Shown here one piece after another: positions 8,663 to 14,574 of a stretch of DNA of 16,309 nt. The translations under genes were made by a program, and so were the position numbers. Below the pieces are notes generated by a model. The model had not been told where the DNA came from. It did not search any database and saw nothing but the letters and a program-made list of their open reading frames with translations. Source of the stretch: Limnohabitans sp. Rim8 (GTDB lineage Bacteria; Pseudomonadota; Gammaproteobacteria; Burkholderiales; Burkholderiaceae_C); assembly GCA_945877725.1 (NCBI GenBank), contig CAMDXR010000029.1, positions 1-16,309 on the forward strand, written 5' to 3'. The first letter of the stretch is position 1; each line of letters starts with the position of its first letter.

Positions 8663-8713
8663 CGAATGCCCGGATAAACATTGCCTGTTTATTGGGCATT
8701 CGCTTGCTTTTTT
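8663..8713 (+). terminator. Strong Rho-independent terminator after maeB
   Basis: A 9-bp outer stem CGAATGCCC (8663–8671) / GGGCATTCG (8694–8702) and a 7-bp inner stem ATAAACA (8674–8680) / TGTTTAT (8686–8692), separated by a small asymmetric bulge, with a 5-base loop. TTTTTT follows at 8708–8713, five bases after the stem. It closes the maeB unit and insulates the RNase gene, which therefore needs its own promoter in 8714–8782. Confidence 0.88.
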
Positions 8714-8748
8714 ATGTCGTTTGCCTCACACTAGCGCCTTCGAGTGTT

Positions 8749-8760
8749 CGGGTTAACCCG
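8749..8760. promoter_or_regulatory. Perfect 12-bp palindrome upstream of the RNase gene
   Basis: CGGGTTAACCCG is a complete 12-bp palindrome lying 22 bases before the RNase ATG and downstream of the maeB terminator, so it falls where a promoter operator would be. No clear -10/-35 pair is visible in 8714–8782. It could be a binding site for a dimeric regulator; that is inference only. Confidence 0.3.
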
Positions 8761-8782
8761 GGGACTTCTGAAAGGTTTATTC

Positions 8783-9196
8783 ATGAAGGTGGCGCGACAA
8801 TTCGCCTCCCTGCAGCGCTGGATGACGGTGTTTTTCGGGGTGATGTTGACAATTTGCACTGTTTTGGTGCAAGCCAATCAAGCCGCCGATGCCCGGACTT
8901 TGCCGACTCTGTCGGTGACAGAATTGCCGCGTGAAGGCCAAGAAACGTACCAACTCATCCGCAAGGGAGGCCCTTTTCCTTACGAAAAGGATGGCACTGT
9001 TTTTGGCAATCGTGAGCGGATTCTGCCACGCGAAACGCGTGGGTTTTACCGTGAATACACCGTCAGAACACCTGGAGTGAAGCATCGCGGAGCGCGGCGC
9101 ATCGTTTGCGGTGGCCAAATTCCCAGCAATCCACAGACCTGTTACTACACACAAGACCATTACGCGAGTTTTCGCGTGATTGTTAACCAGCCTTGA
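8783..9196 (+). CDS. Secreted guanyl-specific ribonuclease, RNase Sa/barnase (N1/T1) family
   Basis: 137 residues. Residues 1–31 form a signal peptide (basic N-terminus, hydrophobic MTVFFGVMLTICTVLV, then VQA), so the enzyme should act in the periplasm or outside. The mature part is strikingly like Streptomyces RNase Sa: GGPFPYEKDGTVFGNRE, YREYTV, RGARRIVCGG and YYTQDHYASF. The catalytic triad maps to E91 (general base), R106 and H126 (general acid), giving 2',3'-cyclic phosphate cleavage after G. The loop between R106 and H126 is four residues longer than in RNase Sa and carries C109 and C120, which could form a disulfide. The ATG at 8783 has AAAGG 8 bases upstream; an in-frame GTG at 8744 is less likely, as it would make the palindrome coding and bury the signal peptide. 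The inhibitor gene follows after 30 bases. All catalytic residues present, so likely active. Confidence 0.9.
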   Translation: MKVARQFASLQRWMTVFFGVMLTICTVLVQANQAADARTLPTLSVTELPREGQETYQLIRKGGPFPYEKDGTVFGNRERILPRETRGFYREYTVRTPGVKHRGARRIVCGGQIPSNPQTCYYTQDHYASFRVIVNQP

Positions 9197-9226
9197 TTTT
9201 TTAGACCTTAGAGAAAGACCACGGAG

Positions 9227-9652
9227 ATGGACACGCCGACTCGTCATGACCAAGAGACGCCCTTAAAGGGTGTGCGGTCTAACATCGTGCAGTCGATCCG
9301 CGCTTACCGCGTGAGCGACTTGCAGGATGCCGCCCAAAATTTGGGCCAACACTTTTTGTACGCCAACTTGGCTGAAGCCCAGAGCAAACAAGACGTGCTG
9401 GACCTCATTGGAGCGCAATTCACCTTGCCTTCGCACTTTGGCAAGAACTTTGATGCCTTGTACGACTGCATGACCGACCCACTGCACAAGTCAGGTCCTC
9501 AACCTGGCTTTATTGTGGTGCTGGAGCAAATTCCGGCCCATGCCAAGTTTGACAAAGAAGCCCGCGAGCAATTGCTGGACATCTTCCGCGACACGGCCGA
9601 CTACTGGGGAGACAGGAAGATACCCTTCCGATGCTTCTATTCTTTTCTGTAG
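9227..9652 (+). CDS. Barstar-family ribonuclease inhibitor
   Basis: 141 residues, no signal peptide, so cytoplasmic: it would neutralise any RNase that folds before export. The barstar core is clear in FGKNFDALYDCMTD (71–84), matching the YGENLDALWDCLTG helix of Bacillus barstar, where the two Asp (here D76 and D80) plug the RNase active site. The end KIPFRCFYSFL matches the last beta strand of the family. About 20 N-terminal residues precede the core. The ATG at 9227 has GAGAAAG about 9 bases upstream; the GGAG directly touching the ATG is too close to serve. The 30-base gap from the RNase and shared strand indicate a two-gene toxin–immunity operon. A hairpin begins on the last base of its stop codon. 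Confidence 0.87.
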   Translation: MDTPTRHDQETPLKGVRSNIVQSIRAYRVSDLQDAAQNLGQHFLYANLAEAQSKQDVLDLIGAQFTLPSHFGKNFDALYDCMTDPLHKSGPQPGFIVVLEQIPAHAKFDKEAREQLLDIFRDTADYWGDRKIPFRCFYSFL

Positions 9653-9834
9653 CCCGTTCTGCGCAAAATAGCCAAGCAGGACGGGCGATAGAGGCACAAA
9701 CCGACGACGCCACCGTGGGCGAGTCGATCGAAGAAGGCGAAAAGATGCCCACCGACAAATTGGTGGACGTTTCTCCGCTGGCGCTGCGCATGAGCAGCCC
9801 CTTCAACGCAGGTTACTGGCTCGCAGCAGCCTAA
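9631..9834 (+). CDS. Doubtful 67-residue ORF overlapping the barstar end
   Basis: ATG at 9631 lies 22 bases inside the barstar gene in another frame, with AGGAAG about 11 bases upstream. The protein is not one I recognise: a short hydrophobic start, then an acidic stretch (QTDDATVGESIEEGEKMPTDK) and a tail ending GYWLAAA. From about residue 24 the codons are G/C-rich in the third position, as in real genes here, while the first part is not. A shorter version could start at ATG 9745 (30 residues), preceded by GAAGAAGG. The stop at 9834 comes just before the terminator. It could be a real small protein, a decayed gene, or chance. Confidence 0.3.
   Translation: MLLFFSVARSAQNSQAGRAIEAQTDDATVGESIEEGEKMPTDKLVDVSPLALRMSSPFNAGYWLAAA
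9652..9686 (+). other. 11-bp hairpin starting at the barstar stop codon
   Basis: GCCCGTTCTGC (9652–9662) pairs with GCAGGACGGGC (9676–9686), with one G·U pair and a 13-base loop. The first arm begins with the last base of the barstar stop TAG. No T-tract follows, so it is not a standard terminator; it may protect the 3' end of the RNase–barstar message or cause pausing. Its arms share GCCCGT/ACGGGC with the terminator 200 bases downstream. Confidence 0.5.
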
Positions 9835-9872
9835 AACCGACGGGCGTCGCAACTTTTGCGGCAACCCAATAA

Positions 9873-9906
9873 GCAAAAGCCCGTCATCGACGGGCTTTTT
9901 GCTTTT
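9873..9906. terminator. Bidirectional terminator between the RNase–barstar module and ksgA
   Basis: AAAAGCCCGT (9875–9884) pairs with ACGGGCTTTT (9890–9899) round a 5-base loop, extended at the base by GC/GC (9873–9874 and 9901–9902) past a single extra T. T-rich sequence follows on the plus strand (TTTTTGCTTTT) and a weaker one on the minus strand (CTTTTGCTTATT). It lies between convergent units: the barstar module and ksgA, whose stop is at 9923. Confidence 0.85.
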
Positions 9907-9922
9907 CGGCGGGCACTTTAAT

Positions 9923-10705
9923 TCATACCGCTTGCGCCAGCGCCACAAATTCGGCCACCGGTACCTCTTCGGCACGCCGTTGCAGGTCAAAGTGACCGGT
10001 AAAGCCTTTTTCCTCGAGCCATTTGCCCAAAGTGTTGCGCAATATTTTTCGGCGCTGGCTAAAGGCCACCTGAACCAAAGTCTCCAGCGTTTTGAAATCC
10101 AGTTGTGGCGGTGAAGCCAGCGGCACCATGCGCACCACGGCACTGTCTACACGGGGGGGCGGGTCAAAGCTTTGCGGCGGCACAAACAGCACATTGGCCA
10201 TGTCGTAGCGCCATTGCAGCATGACCGACAGACGGCTGTAGTCGGAGGTGGCGGGTTTTGCCACCATGCGGTCGATGACTTCCTTTTGCAACATGAAGTG
10301 TTGGTCTTCAATCACCTCGACCTGCGCCAGCAAGTGGAACAGGATGGGGGTGGAAATGTTGTAGGGCAGGTTGCCAACGACGCGAATTTTGGGCGACGTT
10401 GTGACTGTGGCGTGCTGGGCCAGCATCTGATTCGACAAGGCCCTGAAATCTACCTTCAGCACGTCAGACTCCACCACCGACAGGTGCGGGTGTTCGCGCA
10501 AACGCACGGCCAAGTCACGGTCCAGTTCAATCACCGTCAGGTGGCCCAAACGCTCCACCAGGGGTTGGGTCAGGGCCGCCAATCCGGGGCCGATTTCCAC
10601 CATGGGTTGACCTGCAGCGGGATTGATCGCGTCCACGATGGCATCAATGATGCCGCCGTCGGTCAGAAAGTGTTGACCAAATCTCTTGCGTGCGATGTGC
10701 TTCAT
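9923..10705 (-). CDS. rsmA (ksgA): 16S rRNA (adenine1518/1519-N6)-dimethyltransferase
   Basis: Dimethylates two adjacent adenines in the 3'-terminal hairpin of 16S rRNA, a late checkpoint of 30S assembly; loss gives kasugamycin resistance. 260 residues, usual size. Seen: the N-terminal KRFGQHFL signature (7–14), SAM-binding motif VEIGPGLAALT (36–46), acidic ELDRDL, and the catalytic NLPYNIS (113–119) of N6-adenine methyltransferases. The ATG (10705–10703) overlaps the surA stop in an ATGA, and no purine-rich site lies at the right distance, so its translation is probably coupled to surA. In E. coli pdxA sits between surA and ksgA; here it is absent. Last gene of the lptD–surA–ksgA unit. Confidence 0.96.
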   Translation of the reverse strand: MKHIARKRFGQHFLTDGGIIDAIVDAINPAAGQPMVEIGPGLAALTQPLVERLGHLTVIELDRDLAVRLREHPHLSVVESDVLKVDFRALSNQMLAQHATVTTSPKIRVVGNLPYNISTPILFHLLAQVEVIEDQHFMLQKEVIDRMVAKPATSDYSRLSVMLQWRYDMANVLFVPPQSFDPPPRVDSAVVRMVPLASPPQLDFKTLETLVQVAFSQRRKILRNTLGKWLEEKGFTGHFDLQRRAEEVPVAEFVALAQAV

Positions 10706-12042
10706 TGGGGAGGCTCACGCATCTCCACATAAGCGCGCCCCCGGAGTTCCTCGACCCAGGCCGCATAGGCCTCTTCCAGTTTCTTTTCGCGCAAGGCGTT
10801 GCGCGCCATCGTGCGCTGATCCTGGTCACTCATGGGGGCATTGCGCCGGTCGGTGACTTCAATCAAATGAACGCCAAAACGCGAGAGTAGGGGTTCAGCC
10901 ACTTGGCCTGGACGTAATTGGTTCATGACCTGTTCAAACTCGGGCACGAACATGCCCGGATTGGCCCAACCCAAATCACCCCCTTGCTGGGCGCTGCCGT
11001 CCTGGGATATTTCGCGGGCTATGGCAGCAAAGTCGGCTTTGCCGGAGACCACGTCTTCGCGTATTCTGTTTAGCCTTGTCATGGCCTGTGCTTGTGACAG
11101 TTGCTCTGAGAGTCTTAACAAAATGTGGCGGGCGCGGGTTTGGGTGACCAAGAGTTGGTCGTTGGTTTGCAGGCGATCCAAGACCTTAAGGACATGAAAA
11201 CCCGCTGCGGAACGAACCGGCGCTGAAACCTCGCCCACTTTCAATTCACGGGTGGCTTCAATGAACAGGTCGGGGTAGCGCTCGATCGAACGCATGCCCA
11301 TATCGCCCCCATTGGCGCCCCGGTCGGTGGTTTGTGAAAAGGCTTTGGCCAGCTCGGCAAAATTTTCGCCGCTGCGGGCACGGCGCGCCACCTCGGTGGC
11401 CCGCTCTGCCAGAGTCCTGGTGTCCGACTCGGCGCTGTTTTCCGGCACGGCAATCAAAATCATGCCCAGCTGCAATTGAGGTGGGACTTGTGCGGCCTGT
11501 GATTTGAGCCTGTCTTGCAAAAACTGCTCGATCTCGAGATCACTGATCCTGATGCGGCCATCCACTTCGCGTTCGCGCAAACGGGTGATCATCAACTGTT
11601 GCCGCAATTGTTCGCGAAAGGCACTTGACGATATGCCCTCTTGTTGCAAACGCTTGAACAGTTCTTCGCGCGTGATCTGGTTGTTGGTGGCCACGGTCTG
11701 CTCGGTCTGCTCCAATGTCTGATCGTCGATCTTGATGCCGGAATCGCGGGCCAGTTGCAGCTGCGCTTTTTCGACAATGAGCTGCTCCACCGCCTGGCGG
11801 GTCAGTTCGTCAGGGCTTGTATTGATGCCCTTAGACGCAGCCTCTTGGGTCAAGCGTTGGCGCAAAGTCTGGACTTCTTGGTTGGTTAGCACCTCCGAAT
11901 TGACCACCGCCACGATGAAATCCGCTTGGCGAATGACCGTATTCGGCGTTTGTGCCAAAGCAACAGAAGTGCCTAGCGCACTGAACGCAGCGAACACAGA
12001 GGTCAGCAAAGCTGAGCGGGCAAAAAAGGACAAATCATTCAT
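10702..12042 (-). CDS. surA: Periplasmic chaperone and peptidyl-prolyl isomerase SurA
   Basis: Escorts unfolded outer-membrane proteins, LptD among them, across the periplasm to the BAM complex. 446 residues from the ATG at 12042. A signal peptide covers residues 1–30 (ALLTSVFAAF…SVALA, cut before QT). Then the SurA N-terminal chaperone domain (about 40–165), first parvulin domain (about 188–290, with GANGGDMGM and GFHVLKVLD), second parvulin domain (about 300–400, with RARHILLR, GGDLGWANPGMFVPEFE and FGVHLIEVTDRR), and a C-terminal helix. The frame is open for 22 codons further upstream, but that part lies inside the lptD end and would spoil the signal peptide. The start overlaps the lptD stop by 8 bases and lacks a strong ribosome-binding site; the end overlaps ksgA by 4. 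Confidence 0.95.
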   Translation of the reverse strand: MNDLSFFARSALLTSVFAAFSALGTSVALAQTPNTVIRQADFIVAVVNSEVLTNQEVQTLRQRLTQEAASKGINTSPDELTRQAVEQLIVEKAQLQLARDSGIKIDDQTLEQTEQTVATNNQITREELFKRLQQEGISSSAFREQLRQQLMITRLREREVDGRIRISDLEIEQFLQDRLKSQAAQVPPQLQLGMILIAVPENSAESDTRTLAERATEVARRARSGENFAELAKAFSQTTDRGANGGDMGMRSIERYPDLFIEATRELKVGEVSAPVRSAAGFHVLKVLDRLQTNDQLLVTQTRARHILLRLSEQLSQAQAMTRLNRIREDVVSGKADFAAIAREISQDGSAQQGGDLGWANPGMFVPEFEQVMNQLRPGQVAEPLLSRFGVHLIEVTDRRNAPMSDQDQRTMARNALREKKLEEAYAAWVEELRGRAYVEMREPPQ

Positions 12043-14473
12043 AGTGCTGGAACCGGCTGGGTTGAACCGCGCTGTCGCGCAGGAATTGGTAGCGGGGGAT
12101 ATTGTCACTGAGGCTCTTCAAGGGGCTGGCGCCTACGCGGGCAAAACCGATGAATTCGAGTTGAAAAAGAATGCGACTGGTCGCACTGTTGGCGCTGATG
12201 TTGGAAATATTGGTTTGAAGCCGCTCAAAAGCAATGCGACCCAACCAGCAACCCGCATCGTATTCCAGGCCCACAATGGTGTCGACCAAGCTGCGCTCTT
12301 TCAAGCTGTAATTGAGTCGCCCCACGGTGTACCAGCGGTCTGGGCCCAGACCTTGGCCGGGGGTGCGCGTCCAAGCGGTTTCGGCTTGTCGGTCGGTGGC
12401 ACCTATCAGGTCGCTCAACGGCCACTGCCAGCCAAAGTCGATAAATTCGGAATTTGGGCTGACCTGTTTGTTGGACCGATATGCCGCATTGATGACCCGG
12501 TAAGGGCTTTGGTTGTAGCGCGTTTGCAGGGTGGTTCGGCTGATGTCGTGGGTTTGGTTGTTGGCTTGAATGGTGGCATCTATGGACCATCGGTTGTCCC
12601 AGCGCACGCCGGCACCGAACAAAATGTCACTCAAGCCAGCGGGGGCCAAAGTTTGTCCCAACACCACCTTTTGATCTGAAAACCGGATGCGCTGCGCCAC
12701 CCCGGCCCGCAGCAACTCTGCGCCATTGCCTGCGTCGAAAAACCGGGTGCTCAAACCCAGTGTCAGGGCATCGTTGTCCACAATTCGGTCATTTCCTACA
12801 TAGGCGTTTTCACTGAAGATGGTGGACAGGTTGAAGTCGGTGATGCCACTGTCATACACCGGCAAGATGTCTTGGTTTTTGTAGGGCGTGCGCGCATAAA
12901 AAGCCCGGGGCTCCAGGGTTTGCAGCACATCCCGGCCAAACCAACGGCTTGGGCGTTCAAACACCAGACCGGAATCGACGCTGACCGTGGGCAACACCCG
13001 GTTGAACGCAAACTCGCCATTGCTCAAGGTGCGGTCCATTTGGTAGCGCGTGGCGTGCAGTTGCAGCTTGGGGGTCACATAACCCCAAGGGCGAACCCAA
13101 GGGCGGCTGACTTGGGCTTGTACGTAACTGCGCTCACCGTTGTTCGGTAAGGCGTTGGCACTGACCAATGACGGTATGCGCGAAAAGTCGGCCTCAAAGC
13201 GGGTGGTGTCGGCCACAACGGACCAGTCCAGACCTTCGGTGTTCCATTGGCCATAGCGCAGGGTAATTTGCGGGGCTCTGTCGTAGGGCGGCGCGGCATC
13301 TTGCAGGTTTTGCCAGCGTTGGGTCAGGGCGGTCATGCTGAAGTCACCCCGCGCCCAAGACAAAGTTCCGGTGGAAGGCAAAACCCGTTGAATCAGGGTC
13401 AGCCCCGAACGCGGAAAGTCCCGCCAATAGTTGTTGTCGCTGACCCGGTTCAGCGTCAAACCCAGACCCACCGAGCCCACGCTGTCCAAGCCGGTGTCAA
13501 TCGAGCCATTGTGTTGTGTCGACAAGGCCCAGCGGCGGTCATTGCGCAATTTGTCCGAGGGCATCAAGTTCAGCTTCACTTGGCCGCTGTAGTCCTTCTC
13601 CAAGTAACGGAACTCGGTGTTGGCAGCGACCCCGCGTTGGCTCATCACATGGGTGGTCACCGTGGCATCGCGGTTGGGGGCAATGTCAAAGTAATAAGGT
13701 TGCGCCACCTCAATGCCGTTCACCGTGTCGATGCTCAACAGTGGGGGCAACAGGCCGGACTTGCGCTCGTTCGTCAAAGGCAAGCTGATGGAGGGGGCGG
13801 CAAAAAGTGGCACATCATGAAAGCGGAACGTCACCCCTTGCGCCACGACGCTGGATTCTTCCTCGTCCACTGTCAGTTGAGTGGCCTTTAAAAGCCATTC
13901 GGGCAACCATTCGGGGCCGGGGGTGCGACGGCAAGTTGTGTAATTGGCTTGACGGATGATGGAGCGGCTTTTGTCGACAAATTCCACCTCGGCGGCCTGG
14001 CCATAGCCGCCGCTGCTGTAAAGCTCGAAATCGGGTTTTTCAAAAGTGCCCTGAAAACTGTCGACCTTCAGTTTCAAGCGCGGACCGGTAAAGACGCTGC
14101 CTTCGCGGCTCACCCGCACTTGGCCCGTGGCATTCACCACATCTTGCGTCTGGTCGTAATCCACCCGGTCGGCGCTAACGGCCAAGCCGGGTCTGCGGAT
14201 GCTGGCTTGGCCTTCAATGACCAGATCCATGTCCGGACGGGCGTTAATTTGCGCACCTTTGACAAACACAGCGCCTTCCGATTGCTGGCGATCCGTGATT
14301 CTTTCTTCCAGCAAGGGGCTGGTGCGCAGGGGCAAGCCGACCGATTGCGCTTGTGCGTTGGCGGCACCCAGCGACATCCACACAGCCAAAACCATCGCGC
14401 AAGATGCGGGGGCAAAGGCCGGTGCGTCATTAAGCGTCAGCAACAAAGATGGCAAGGCGGAACGGTGAGACAC
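12035..14473 (-). CDS. lptD: LPS-assembly outer-membrane protein LptD
   Basis: Beta-barrel which, with the lipoprotein LptE, inserts lipopolysaccharide in the outer leaflet; target of SurA and BAM. 812 residues from the GTG at 14473. The signal peptide ends in GAANAQA (about 35–41). The OstA/LptA-like jellyroll follows (RPDMDLVIEGQASIR, VDYDQTQDVVNATGQVRV, GPRLKLKVDSFQGTFEKP), then the barrel domain, with typical SGLLPP, EFRYLEKDYSG and a C-terminal YDAGCWLGRIAFER segment. After the signal peptide there are only two cysteines, C181 and C742. Frames are open to 14593, but the extra residues would reach past the divergent promoter into amgK; the GTG gives a sensible leader though no clear Shine-Dalgarno is visible, and Met at 14395 is a weaker alternative. 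First gene of the lptD–surA–ksgA unit. Confidence 0.95.
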   Translation of the reverse strand: MSHRSALPSLLLTLNDAPAFAPASCAMVLAVWMSLGAANAQAQSVGLPLRTSPLLEERITDRQQSEGAVFVKGAQINARPDMDLVIEGQASIRRPGLAVSADRVDYDQTQDVVNATGQVRVSREGSVFTGPRLKLKVDSFQGTFEKPDFELYSSGGYGQAAEVEFVDKSRSIIRQANYTTCRRTPGPEWLPEWLLKATQLTVDEEESSVVAQGVTFRFHDVPLFAAPSISLPLTNERKSGLLPPLLSIDTVNGIEVAQPYYFDIAPNRDATVTTHVMSQRGVAANTEFRYLEKDYSGQVKLNLMPSDKLRNDRRWALSTQHNGSIDTGLDSVGSVGLGLTLNRVSDNNYWRDFPRSGLTLIQRVLPSTGTLSWARGDFSMTALTQRWQNLQDAAPPYDRAPQITLRYGQWNTEGLDWSVVADTTRFEADFSRIPSLVSANALPNNGERSYVQAQVSRPWVRPWGYVTPKLQLHATRYQMDRTLSNGEFAFNRVLPTVSVDSGLVFERPSRWFGRDVLQTLEPRAFYARTPYKNQDILPVYDSGITDFNLSTIFSENAYVGNDRIVDNDALTLGLSTRFFDAGNGAELLRAGVAQRIRFSDQKVVLGQTLAPAGLSDILFGAGVRWDNRWSIDATIQANNQTHDISRTTLQTRYNQSPYRVINAAYRSNKQVSPNSEFIDFGWQWPLSDLIGATDRQAETAWTRTPGQGLGPDRWYTVGRLNYSLKERSLVDTIVGLEYDAGCWLGRIAFERLQTNISNISANSATSRILFQLEFIGFARVGASPLKSLSDNIPRYQFLRDSAVQPSRFQHYE

Positions 14474-14574
14474 AAGATGGGTGAAAGTGTGAAAAAGTTC
14501 GAAAAAGCGAGAAAGGAAGCCCTTTGACTTCACCCTAAAAAGGGGGCCTCGGGCTTTGTAGAATGCGATTATCC
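14474..14574. promoter_or_regulatory. Divergent lptD/amgK promoter region
   Basis: 101 bases between the two divergent starts. On the plus strand TAGAAT (14559–14564) is a good -10 element with no strong -35; TTGACT at 14524–14529 is too far (29 bases) to pair with it. On the minus strand I see no clear promoter. The short shared space means the two genes are likely to influence each other. Confidence 0.4.

Noticed and set aside
9637..10143. A 168-codon minus-strand frame over the barstar–ksgA junction
   Set aside because: It runs through the shared terminator and overlaps the end of ksgA in another frame; no domain and very Trp/Arg-rich composition.
14524..14564. TTGACT paired with TAGAAT as a complete promoter for amgK
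   Set aside because: The spacing is 29 bases, far from the 16–18 needed, so only the TAGAAT box is kept.
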